Made by a program: the position numbers and the translations under genes
Shown here: positions 45,753-54,167 of the stretch, piece after piece
Numbering within the stretch: the first letter of the stretch is position 1
Layout: every line of letters starts with the position of its first letter
Notes under the pieces: model-generated
What the model saw: the letters and a program-made list of their open reading frames with translations, nothing else
Databases searched by the model: none
Told to the model about the DNA's origin: nothing
NCBI GenBank assembly: GCA_963922875.1
Contig: CAWUJH010000001.1
Coordinates: 434,001 to 498,000, forward strand
DNA: 64,000 nt
Source of the DNA: Ketobacter sp963922875
GTDB taxonomy: Bacteria > Pseudomonadota > Gammaproteobacteria > Pseudomonadales > Ketobacteraceae
Direction of reading: 5' to 3'

Positions 45753-46619
45753 ATGGACTGGAACGAACTCAAATATTTTCTGGCCGTGGCTGATGCAGGA
45801 TCATTGACACAGGCAGCTGAAAAACTCAACATCAGTCATTCAACTATTTTTAGACGCATTCAAACTTTTGAAAACGAGATGGGTGTTCGCCTATTCAATC
45901 GGGTAGATAGACGCTATTTACTCACACCTTCAGGTGAAGAGTTGCTCGAAATGGGGAAAGATATTCACAGATCTTTCGAAGAAGTTGAACGTCATATTAT
46001 GGGTAAAGATTTACAACCAAAAGGTTTGGTTCGAGTTTCAGCACAGTCTTATATTACTAGCAACTATCTAACGGTTTTTCTCGCGGAATTTCATCGGCTT
46101 TATCCCGAAGTGGAGATTGAGCTAATATCAGAAAACTATGCTCCCAATCTTAGCAACATGGACGTCGATGTTGCAGTGCGAGTATTTCCAGATTCCCCTC
46201 CTGATTATCTGCTGGGTCGAAAAGCTTGCATGGTGCATTGGAGCCTGTATGCCAGTAAAGAGTATATTGATAAACATGGCCATCCTCAGACCATTGAGGA
46301 TCTTAGTCACCATCATCTGATCGGTGCTGCAACTTTTTTGCGTGACTGGCCTGGCTTTCGTTGGTTAGATGAGAATTACAGTAGCAGTATAAAAGTGCGG
46401 TGCAATGAGTTGAATGCTATGCGTACTCTGGCATCTAATCACCATGGTATAGCCTTTCTACCCGATGACAAGAGAGATCATTTGATAAGAATAATGGAGT
46501 TCCCAATGGGCGGAACTGCCAGCTTGTGGGTATTGACGCATCCTGATCTTCGCAAAGTAAAACGAATTAACTTGGTTATGCGGCATTTAGTAGAAAAATT
46601 CTCGGCACTGAATTTATAG
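45753..46619 (+). CDS. LysR-family transcriptional regulator
   Basis: 288 residues; ATG preceded by AGGA. HTH at about 1-60 (FLAVADAGSLTQAAEKLN, then STIFRRIQTFENEMGVRLFNR, seen as AGSLTQAAEKL and GVRLFNR). The effector domain follows (about 88-285). It lies 134 bases before an acylase gene on the same strand. Shared TTGCATA repeats before both genes suggest it regulates itself and the acylase. Confidence 0.9.
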   Translation: MDWNELKYFLAVADAGSLTQAAEKLNISHSTIFRRIQTFENEMGVRLFNRVDRRYLLTPSGEELLEMGKDIHRSFEEVERHIMGKDLQPKGLVRVSAQSYITSNYLTVFLAEFHRLYPEVEIELISENYAPNLSNMDVDVAVRVFPDSPPDYLLGRKACMVHWSLYASKEYIDKHGHPQTIEDLSHHHLIGAATFLRDWPGFRWLDENYSSSIKVRCNELNAMRTLASNHHGIAFLPDDKRDHLIRIMEFPMGGTASLWVLTHPDLRKVKRINLVMRHLVEKFSALNL

Positions 46620-46631
46620 AATTTCTCTTCC

Positions 46632-46659
46632 TTGCATACTTGCAAGCATCGCTTGCATA
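46632..46659. promoter_or_regulatory. TTGCATA repeats and palindrome upstream of acylase gene
   Basis: TTGCATA occurs at 46632-46638 and 46653-46659, flanking the perfect palindrome TGCAAGC-ATC-GCTTGCA (46641-46657). It could be an operator for the adjacent LysR protein. The palindrome might instead act as a weak terminator of the LysR gene, but no U-tract follows. Confidence 0.45.
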
Positions 46660-46753
46660 TATGGCTGTGAAATATCTCATATATTACTAGTAGAATCGGC
46701 CTCTGTTATCCCTCTAATAGAGAACATCAACGAAATTATATATGCGGTGACAC

Positions 46754-49186
46754 ATGCAGATTCAACAATCAGTATCCTTGTTAGTTTTATTAATTACATC
46801 CACAGTCAATGCGCAGAACATCATTCAGCCGAATGCTTTGGCTCCGAATGGTGAACTTCGAGCCAATATTAAACGGACTCAATATGGCGTGCCCCACATT
46901 ACCGCCGATAATCTAGAAAGCCTTTCGTTCGGCATGGGTTATGCCTTTTCTGTAGATAACATCTGCATTCTGCAGGACATTATTATTCGCTACAATTCCG
47001 AAAGATCCAAATACCACGGAGCCGACCTTAACCCAGGCTCGGGAGATCAACTCAATCTGATCTCTGACTTCAGCTATAAAGCCCTGGGAATAAGGGAGCT
47101 TGCTGAAGCCAAATACAATTCTTTGTCAATCAATTCCAAAGCCGTATTAGAAGGGTACAGCGCCGGCGTAAACCATTATCTAGCAAGCACAGGTAATGCC
47201 ATGATTGATGCACAATGTGCCAATCAGGACTGGGTAAAGCCCATCACGCCTGTGGATATGTTAACTCTGTTATTTGGTACGGCTCTGTTTCCAGGGGCAG
47301 GCAATTTTAAAGAGCCGCTATTTATGGCAAAACCCCCAACCGATACAGCAGATATGTCCGCCATTGCCAGCGACTTTGTTTATCAAGCGCCTCAAGCAGC
47401 CTCTAATGCCTGGGCTCTAGGTAAAGAAAGAACTGAAAACAGCCATGGACTGTTACTGGCTAACCCTCATCTTCCATTCTCTGGCCAACTTAGATTTTGG
47501 CAGCTACACCTTACCATTCCCGGTTCGCTAGACGTTATGGGTGCATCGCTCTACGGCATTCCGGGTGTTGTAAATGTTGGGTTTAACCAGAACCTGGCCT
47601 GGTCACACACTTATTCCACGGCAGAACATTTCGTTATTTACGAGTTGAGCTTAAATCCAGATGATCCCGAGGGCATGACTTACTTACTCGACGGAGAGAT
47701 AACACCTTTTGATCAAAAAGAAGTTACGATCGAAGTTTTAGGAGAAAACGGCACGCTCACATCCGTGGACAAGACCTCATACTCGAGCTATTTCGGGCCA
47801 ATGATTATGATTCCTGGTACTCTAATTTGGGGGGAAAACACCAGCCTAGGTCGACATGTTGCGTACTCAATAAAAGACGCCAATATGGGAAATATGGATA
47901 TTATCGATCATTGGTTGGCCATGAATTTAGCCAATGACATGGATCAATTCAAAGCTGCCTTCCAAAGCTATGACGGGATGGTATTTACCAACACACTTGC
48001 CACAGACAAAAACGGTAATACTTTTTATATCGACGATTCAACAGTACCTGACCTCAGTAGTTTCTCGCTTTGGCAACTACGTTGGAACCCCATATGGTCA
48101 AGTATCCACACCCTAACTGGGCTTAGTGTATTGCCTGGAAGTTACACCTTTTATGACTTCTCAGGATCAGTTCCATACGACAAATCACCTAAGCTGGAAC
48201 GAATGGATTATGTACAAAACTCCAATAACAGTTATTGGTTAACCAATCCAAAGGCTCCTTTAACCGGATACTCTTTGCTCTTTGGAAAAACCAACGAAGA
48301 ACAGTCGTTACGTACAAGAATGTCTCTCACCATGCTTGAAGACAGCGCAGGGAGTGATGGAAAATTTTCTTTGACCGAAGTCGAACAGGCATTATTTAGC
48401 GAACGAGCCTATTTGTCAGAGTCCATACGAAATGATCTAGTGCAACAATGTATTGCCCAAGGCAGTACACCCGTGCAAGTGACCTACAATAGCAGCCAGA
48501 TGTTTGTAAACATTTCACAGGCCTGCCAAATACTCAGTCAGTGGGATGGTCTTTACAAACTAAACAGCAAAGGAGCCGTGCTATTTCGCGAATTTGCAGA
48601 AGGGTTTAAACAATCTCCACAATGGATCCAGCCTTTTGATGCCACTAACCCGACTCAAACGCCAAACGGTTTAAAAACCGGCCCAAAGATTATGGAACAA
48701 CTGGCCAGGGCTGTACTAAAGCTAAAAGATGCAAACGTTTCAATGCAATCTCCATTGGGCTTTGTGCAGTTCTATGAGCCGACGTTAAATAATGGCTCGC
48801 CGTCCGGATTAAAATTGTTCTGGGAGGGCACGAGCGAAGTAGAAGGTGGATTCAATGTATTCTCACCATTTAAACCAGATGGAAGCACATTATTTCCATC
48901 GCATTATTATCAAACCTTACCTGAATCTCAACTCAGTGCAGAAGCAAGAGGCTATCAAATCGGTTATGGCTCAGGTTGGATTATGGCTGTCGAATTTACC
49001 GACACCGGCCCCAACGCAAAAGGAATATTAACCTATTCGCAATCCATGAATCAGGCCTCTCAACATGTATTAGATCAGACCCTGATTTATTCTAATCAAC
49101 CAAAGCTATTGAAACTACCTTACACCGCAGCAGAAATCCAAGCCAATTTAATCTCAGAAACCGAGATTCAGACATTCAAACCCTGA
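46754..49186 (+). CDS. PvdQ/AAC-like Ntn-hydrolase acylase (probable N-acyl-homoserine-lactone or lipopeptide acylase)
   Basis: 810 residues with a signal peptide (cleavage near VNAQN, about 20), so it is periplasmic. Penicillin-acylase architecture: alpha chain (about 25-200), a linker removed by self-cleavage, and a beta chain starting at the nucleophile Ser217 in AASNAWAL. Beta-chain motifs LLANPHLPFSG, HLTIPGSLDVMGASLYG and LAWSHTYSTAEHF closely resemble PvdQ from Pseudomonas, which removes acyl chains from homoserine lactones and a siderophore precursor. No siderophore genes are here, so quorum quenching or lipopeptide deacylation is the likelier role. Ribosome-binding site weak. Confidence 0.87.
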   Translation: MQIQQSVSLLVLLITSTVNAQNIIQPNALAPNGELRANIKRTQYGVPHITADNLESLSFGMGYAFSVDNICILQDIIIRYNSERSKYHGADLNPGSGDQLNLISDFSYKALGIRELAEAKYNSLSINSKAVLEGYSAGVNHYLASTGNAMIDAQCANQDWVKPITPVDMLTLLFGTALFPGAGNFKEPLFMAKPPTDTADMSAIASDFVYQAPQAASNAWALGKERTENSHGLLLANPHLPFSGQLRFWQLHLTIPGSLDVMGASLYGIPGVVNVGFNQNLAWSHTYSTAEHFVIYELSLNPDDPEGMTYLLDGEITPFDQKEVTIEVLGENGTLTSVDKTSYSSYFGPMIMIPGTLIWGENTSLGRHVAYSIKDANMGNMDIIDHWLAMNLANDMDQFKAAFQSYDGMVFTNTLATDKNGNTFYIDDSTVPDLSSFSLWQLRWNPIWSSIHTLTGLSVLPGSYTFYDFSGSVPYDKSPKLERMDYVQNSNNSYWLTNPKAPLTGYSLLFGKTNEEQSLRTRMSLTMLEDSAGSDGKFSLTEVEQALFSERAYLSESIRNDLVQQCIAQGSTPVQVTYNSSQMFVNISQACQILSQWDGLYKLNSKGAVLFREFAEGFKQSPQWIQPFDATNPTQTPNGLKTGPKIMEQLARAVLKLKDANVSMQSPLGFVQFYEPTLNNGSPSGLKLFWEGTSEVEGGFNVFSPFKPDGSTLFPSHYYQTLPESQLSAEARGYQIGYGSGWIMAVEFTDTGPNAKGILTYSQSMNQASQHVLDQTLIYSNQPKLLKLPYTAAEIQANLISETEIQTFKP

Positions 49187-49219
49187 CATATCTTTGTAAA
49201 CAATAAGAATAGGTAACAA

Positions 49220-49255
49220 AAATGGGTTCCCCGAAGAAATTCGGAGAACCCATTT
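49220..49255. terminator. Bidirectional terminator hairpin
   Basis: AAATGGGTTC-C-CCGAA and TTCGG-A-GAACCCATTT pair around GAAA with one internal mismatch, flanked by A-rich sequence on the left and TTTAATAT on the right. It separates the convergent acylase and secreted-protein genes. Confidence 0.75.
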
Positions 49256-49271
49256 AATATATTAGTTGATC

Positions 49272-50723
49272 TTAGATTTCAGAAACAACCACTCTATCAA
49301 CCTTTACGGTACCAATTCCCGAATTAAAGTATAATCCCACCACAACATGAGTCGAATCGGTTGTGCTAAACTCAAGCCGGAATGGTTGCGTAGCATTAAC
49401 TGAGTGGAAGTCTTCTAAATTAACTGATTTCGTTTCTAGAAAAGTATTAGTGCTTGAGTCATAGACAACAGCCCAGGCTACTTCACCCACACCTAAATTA
49501 GCCGTTGATATGTCGAACTGGGCGACATACTGTCCAGCACGAGGAACCTGTCCGTAGAGGTCTGAAAACAACATCCATCCACTTGTATCTTGAGCTGTTG
49601 CAATAACGTCACTACCAACAACACTACCCGCCTGCCAATGCAATACATTGGCCTCCTGCAAGGACTGGGTAAATTCACCAGCAGTGGAACCTACAGCCCA
49701 AGCCTTATTTAAGGTTTGAAAGATAGGAGGATCCAGATCTTCGTCATCAATACGTATATGAGAATTTGAATCTGACAATGTTATCCAATTGCCATCTTGT
49801 AAGAGCCAGGAGCCAGCTGTTCCAATCGCTTTGTTGGAGCCATCATGGTCTTGGAATGTTTCAAAAATTGGACCCCACCAACCAACGCGATCACCGTTCT
49901 CATAAGTGTTATCCGAATCATTGGTGGTGGTGTAGTTATAGTTATAAACTTGATCATAAGTTCCAGTCTGATAGTTTCTTAACCAAACACTGTTATTCCA
50001 ACTTGTTCCAGCTCCGGAAGTACAATTGACTACATGCAGCTCTTGGCGAAAGACGTTGTCATCATTCACCTCTGAAACCAAATAATCGGTTAGATCGCTG
50101 TATGCTATTTCTACCACCCAGGGACTTGTCCCAGATCCAGCGTACGACCAATCAAATACCTTAAAGTTAAATTCTCTTTGACCAAAGTAACTAATATAAG
50201 CTTCTACCCCCAAATTTGAGCGATTGGTTGAGGTATTATAGAGCCAATTAGTTACGTCACCACCGGGAGTTTTTGGAACGATATAGTCAATATAGATACA
50301 CGTATTATTACTCCAATTTAAGGAATCGCCGTTAAAAGACACGCCATAACCTGTGCCACCCGGTACAGGCCCGGTTTTTTCTTTGGTTATATTTTTCTTA
50401 TCTTGTTGCTCTAGATATTTAAGCAATTGCTGTGCCTTGCGACTATTTTTATCGAGTGTTCTTTCTAGCTTGTACTGAATAAAATGATTATTTTCCTTTT
50501 TTACTCGATCAGGCTGTTCCTTACGAAGTTTAGCGGTTTTTTCTTTTGTCCACTTTGTTTGGTCAGAAACCGGCAGAACAGTGCCATCAGGCGTTGTAAT
50601 AGACATTTTAAAACTTTCATTTTCAGCATCATCTGCCACTGCTAGATTTTTCGCATCGACACTCGATGGTAAATTAGCAAGACCGACGGCCATTCCAATA
50701 GTAAAAACCTTTGTAAAACTCAT
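49272..50723 (-). CDS. Large secreted hypothetical protein
   Basis: 483 residues with a signal peptide (cleavage near SVDAKN, about 25). A charged, helical propeptide-like stretch follows (about 45-115, rich in Lys/Glu: KEKTAKLRKEQPDRVKKE). The remaining part is beta-rich with many Trp, Tyr, Asn and Asp (for example DGDSL-type and YENGDRVGWWG motifs), as in extracellular carbohydrate- or surface-binding modules. The last 90 residues look like a separate beta-sandwich. No catalytic motif seen. It lies 55 bases downstream of the M64-protein tail, so it may share its transcript. Function unknown. Confidence 0.65.
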   Translation of the reverse strand: MSFTKVFTIGMAVGLANLPSSVDAKNLAVADDAENESFKMSITTPDGTVLPVSDQTKWTKEKTAKLRKEQPDRVKKENNHFIQYKLERTLDKNSRKAQQLLKYLEQQDKKNITKEKTGPVPGGTGYGVSFNGDSLNWSNNTCIYIDYIVPKTPGGDVTNWLYNTSTNRSNLGVEAYISYFGQREFNFKVFDWSYAGSGTSPWVVEIAYSDLTDYLVSEVNDDNVFRQELHVVNCTSGAGTSWNNSVWLRNYQTGTYDQVYNYNYTTTNDSDNTYENGDRVGWWGPIFETFQDHDGSNKAIGTAGSWLLQDGNWITLSDSNSHIRIDDEDLDPPIFQTLNKAWAVGSTAGEFTQSLQEANVLHWQAGSVVGSDVIATAQDTSGWMLFSDLYGQVPRAGQYVAQFDISTANLGVGEVAWAVVYDSSTNTFLETKSVNLEDFHSVNATQPFRLEFSTTDSTHVVVGLYFNSGIGTVKVDRVVVSEI

Positions 50724-50778
50724 GACTGGAGCCCTTAATAATAAGACTTATGTTAAGAAGTAGTTTAATTAAAATACG

Positions 50779-51570
50779 TTAGTACCAGCGACTTAACGCC
50801 CCGCTTGATTCAAGCTTATAAAGATAATTTCCGGCATTGATCTGTTTTACAGTACTCCCAGAACTACCCTCGTTAAGGGCCTGCCAGCCAGAGAAAGGAA
50901 CGCCGGTATACCGCCAAATCACGCCGGTGTTATGTAACTGATATAGATCACCACCATTGGCTTCTAAAGCAATTGTGGCTGAGTTGTTATCAAGGTTTTG
51001 CCAGCCCGTTATCGGAGTACCGGTGAAGCGCCAAATCGCTCCGGTGCTATGTAGTTGATAAAGATTTCCGCTATCTGCAGAGATAGCAATAGTCGCGAGA
51101 TTATTATCAAGCAATTGCCAACCGGATATCGGTGTGCCGGTATAACGTAAAATTTCACCATTACTATGCAATTGATACAGCTCGTTATTACTGGCTTCTA
51201 GCGCAATAGTATTAGTATCTTCACTCAACAACTCCCAACCAGTTATAGGATCACCCGTAAAACGCCAAATACGGCCAGTATCATGCAATTGATACAATTG
51301 ATCTCCACCGGATTCAATCGCTATGGTGGCCGGATTGTAATCCAGCATCTGCCAGCCAGTCATTGGCGTACCGGTATAAACCCATAGTCGTCCGTTATTA
51401 TGTAATTGATACAAATTTCCAGCACTGGCAGAAATGGCGATTGTCGCTGGGTTATTATCTAACAATTGCCATTCACCTTGGCCTCCTAAGGAATACTGCC
51501 AAACTCCGCCATTGTTAGTCAGCTTGTACAGGTCATTTCCATCGGCCTCAATCTGTGTCGTGCTAGTATC
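50779..51570 (-). repeat. Seven tandem repeats of about 39 codons
   Basis: Seven copies encode the pattern T-I-A-(I/L)-x4-(G/N)-x-LYQLH-x2-G-x-(I/L)-W-x-(Y/F)-TG-x-P-x-(T/S)-GW-x-LL-x5. Copies 2 to 6 are the most alike, and the first and last are diverged (LYKL). The unit of about 117 bases is conserved at protein level with many silent differences, so the array is old rather than freshly expanded. Seven units would suit a propeller-like or lectin-like fold. Confidence 0.8.
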
Positions 51571-52470
51571 TTGATCAAAGGTTATCCATCCCGATAGAGC
51601 CAGATAAGCGTTTCTATCAAAACAGGTGAACTTGGGACGAACCACATACTGAATATCACCGCCGTATTCAAAATCGTACTGCGTGTTAAAAGTGGTTACT
51701 GGCTCCAACCAGATTTGGTCTTCAGATCGGTAACGTTCAATAACAAATCCTTCAAATTCAAATCCACTGGGTTTAATCCAGCGATTACTCCAATCCAGAT
51801 GGTCCCCAGAAGAATATTCCGTTGATGGTGTCACCGTTACCGCAATCAGATCATCTTTGCAGGATGGCGTAGTAATGTCTTTTGTCGTTGGTGGACTAAT
51901 TTCATCACAACGAGAAGCCTGTACACTGAGACTATAGGAATGTTCAGGACTTAAATACGGTATTTCAAGCTTATTACCGATCAATAAATTTGGCGTGGTT
52001 CCAATATTATTGGGTAAAGTTATGTCTCCACCCGTGGTAAGATCCTGCAATCGAACAAGATAACCATCAGGATAATGTGTCGCGTAATCACGATCCCAGG
52101 TTAATAAAAAGCCATCACCAAGCAAATTAGCTGCGAATATAGCGGCTGGCGGCTCTGGCTCAAAACAATAGGCTTTATTGATAGTGATATCGAGAACCGA
52201 GCTCGAAGGGCTTTCCCCAAATTTATTTAACGCTACAACAGAAATACTGTGTGTGCCACTCGGGTATGCTGACAACTTATTTGTTTCATCGCAGCTCAAA
52301 GTTGTATTAAAGGTTTGATGTGCGACATTATCAATCCATACTTTGTATTCAACTGCATCAGGTACAGAATCCCAGCTAATCTCGCAATTTCGATAAGCTA
52401 ATCCCATCGGCCGAGTTGGTCTGACGCTGGAATAATCAACAACAATTTGCCATGTTTCGTAATCTCTCAA
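50779..52470 (-). CDS. Fibronectin-III and seven-repeat protein; probable displaced C-terminus of the M64 peptidase
   Basis: 563 residues as an open frame from TTG 52470, but this start has no usable ribosome-binding site or signal peptide and overlaps the M64 stop by TTGA. Residues 1-13 (RDYETWQIVVDY) complete a beta-strand missing from the M64 protein. Two fibronectin-III-like modules follow (about 20-200; ISWDSVPDAVEYKVWID and LTWDRDYATHYPDGYLV), then a third beta module and seven 39-residue repeats (about 300-563). It is most likely the exported binding region of one 1000-residue protein split by a one-base frameshift. Confidence 0.7.
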   Translation of the reverse strand: MRDYETWQIVVDYSSVRPTRPMGLAYRNCEISWDSVPDAVEYKVWIDNVAHQTFNTTLSCDETNKLSAYPSGTHSISVVALNKFGESPSSSVLDITINKAYCFEPEPPAAIFAANLLGDGFLLTWDRDYATHYPDGYLVRLQDLTTGGDITLPNNIGTTPNLLIGNKLEIPYLSPEHSYSLSVQASRCDEISPPTTKDITTPSCKDDLIAVTVTPSTEYSSGDHLDWSNRWIKPSGFEFEGFVIERYRSEDQIWLEPVTTFNTQYDFEYGGDIQYVVRPKFTCFDRNAYLALSGWITFDQDTSTTQIEADGNDLYKLTNNGGVWQYSLGGQGEWQLLDNNPATIAISASAGNLYQLHNNGRLWVYTGTPMTGWQMLDYNPATIAIESGGDQLYQLHDTGRIWRFTGDPITGWELLSEDTNTIALEASNNELYQLHSNGEILRYTGTPISGWQLLDNNLATIAISADSGNLYQLHSTGAIWRFTGTPITGWQNLDNNSATIALEANGGDLYQLHNTGVIWRYTGVPFSGWQALNEGSSGSTVKQINAGNYLYKLESSGALSRWY

Positions 52471-53801
52471 CCCTTCATCAAAGGTAGATTGAATGCTCGC
52501 TCTCTTAAACTTTCCATAGGGCTTAAGTTGTGAACACCAGTGGATAATTCAGCTACTTCAAGAGTGTAACTATCGTTAAGTCTATACCTGGTCGGGTCGT
52601 TATCTAGAGTCCAAAAACTCCCTTCATAGGCAACGTTTTCTGGCAATTGATTGTGAGTAATGCTAAATACTTTCGAATTAGTCTCTACTGAGTTAATTCT
52701 CACTATTTTTTCTGCAGCCGTTGGATTTTCAATAACAGAAACGAGCCTAAATATTTCCCTTTCAATTTGTTCTTCATTAACCGGACCATATCCGTCTGCA
52801 TCATCCAGCTGGTTCATTGTAGACTTAAGTGTTGGACGATAGATTCCATTTTTACAATACCCGCCACCTTCAAATAATCCAACAAAATTGGTATCACTGT
52901 AACGCTCCAATAAGTAAGTCCGTTGACTCGCTGTTAAACTACTATCAGCGTTAATTTCTTCGCGTTTGGTTGAAAGATAATCGGTTGGAGTGGGAATTGG
53001 AGTTTCGTCAAAAATATGATGCTTCCAAGGAATTTTTTCTCGGTCGACTTCACCGGTGAGATTTATACTTAAATCAGCATTTCCACATCCAGTGATACCT
53101 TGGGTATACTCATCTGCCAGTTTACCAAGTGCATGGCCGAATTCATGAGGCAACCGCCGGGAAGGCAATTTATTTCCATTTATCAAATTCTGGGAAAAAG
53201 CTGGCATTCGAACGATAGGCACACCAGGCTCTATACCAGCATTAGCACCGATAAATATTTTATTAATTTTTTCATCGTAGGCATTGCTTAGTAAAATAAT
53301 AATGTCGTACTTTGTTGAATCATTACTGTAATGATTTTTCAAAAACGCACTGATTCTTTGATTATTAACACACAAGGGTTGCGATGAAGCCGTCAGGTCA
53401 TCTTCGCAAGGACGTGAACCAAAAGGAGTAAAGGTTTGATTGGTAGATGCTACAGTTCGTATTTTTTCAAATAAAGAATTTTCACTTATTACGTCAAATC
53501 GATGAAAATTGAATAAGTTCTTGTGAAAGCTGATTGGCTTATAGGTTGAGAGCTCTTTTATAAGTTTACTTGTAACGTCCTTAAAATTTTCCATATCTCC
53601 ATTATCTAGTGAAAATCCATCACCAATAACCGCTACATCTACTCGATTATCTGGTGCAGTTTGCACTTCCATACCATCCGCATTCAGCTCCGTAACCGTG
53701 TAATTAATATCTTCAAATGTGAAGGCTTGAACTAACGACACAGGTAATAACGCCACGCATAGCCCTAAAAGCCACTTATGTTTCATCTCGTAAAACTCCA
53801 T
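52467..53801 (-). CDS. M64-family secreted zinc metallopeptidase, frame ends prematurely
   Basis: 444 residues with a signal peptide (cleavage near LVQAFT, about 26). M64 (IgA-peptidase-like) motifs: RVDVAVIGDGFSLD early in the chain and the zinc site LPHEFGHALGKLADEY (about 213-228), where the two His and the late Glu bind zinc. The C-terminal domain reads normally to LSTGVHNL, then turns into SPMESLRERAFNLPLMKG and stops. Re-reading by -1 from this point gives KPYGKFKRASIQSTFDEG, which continues into the following open frame and fits the family. Adding one A near 52523-52526 restores a single gene. It is either a pseudogene or a sequencing error. Confidence 0.8.
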   Translation of the reverse strand: MEFYEMKHKWLLGLCVALLPVSLVQAFTFEDINYTVTELNADGMEVQTAPDNRVDVAVIGDGFSLDNGDMENFKDVTSKLIKELSTYKPISFHKNLFNFHRFDVISENSLFEKIRTVASTNQTFTPFGSRPCEDDLTASSQPLCVNNQRISAFLKNHYSNDSTKYDIIILLSNAYDEKINKIFIGANAGIEPGVPIVRMPAFSQNLINGNKLPSRRLPHEFGHALGKLADEYTQGITGCGNADLSINLTGEVDREKIPWKHHIFDETPIPTPTDYLSTKREEINADSSLTASQRTYLLERYSDTNFVGLFEGGGYCKNGIYRPTLKSTMNQLDDADGYGPVNEEQIEREIFRLVSVIENPTAAEKIVRINSVETNSKVFSITHNQLPENVAYEGSFWTLDNDPTRYRLNDSYTLEVAELSTGVHNLSPMESLRERAFNLPLMKG

Positions 53802-54167
53802 TTTTAGTATTTTCTTGTTCTAAATAATTTATTTTTAATGGGAAAAAGCGAAAACCATGTGGATTTTGGCGCCAACGCATTAAAGCCGTCGGCAAATTAT
53901 GTTGCAGATGCGCCAATTAATCTATTGCCGTTTATGCAAACCTATATTGCAAAATTACAATACAAAATTAAGTCTGCACCTGGCAGAAAGAGAGAAATAA
54001 TATAACGGTTCTTATGCTGGCTTCATTATGTTAACTTAGCCAAATGAAGGTGCGTGCAGGTCTATGTTAGCTGTCTGAAGTCAATTACTTTCACTGATCC
54101 ACGCCTGTGACTTTTTCCGTTTTGGAATGGGAAAATCTTAGGTTCTATGGTTACGGTATCTTTGACC
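53802..54167. other. Gene-free stretch between M64 gene and MocR gene
   Basis: No coding region is seen. It is AT-rich and contains the inverted repeat TATTG-N8-CAATA (53945-53962). It holds the promoter of the M64 peptidase gene and the 3' end of the MocR transcript. No clear terminator seen. Confidence 0.4.
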
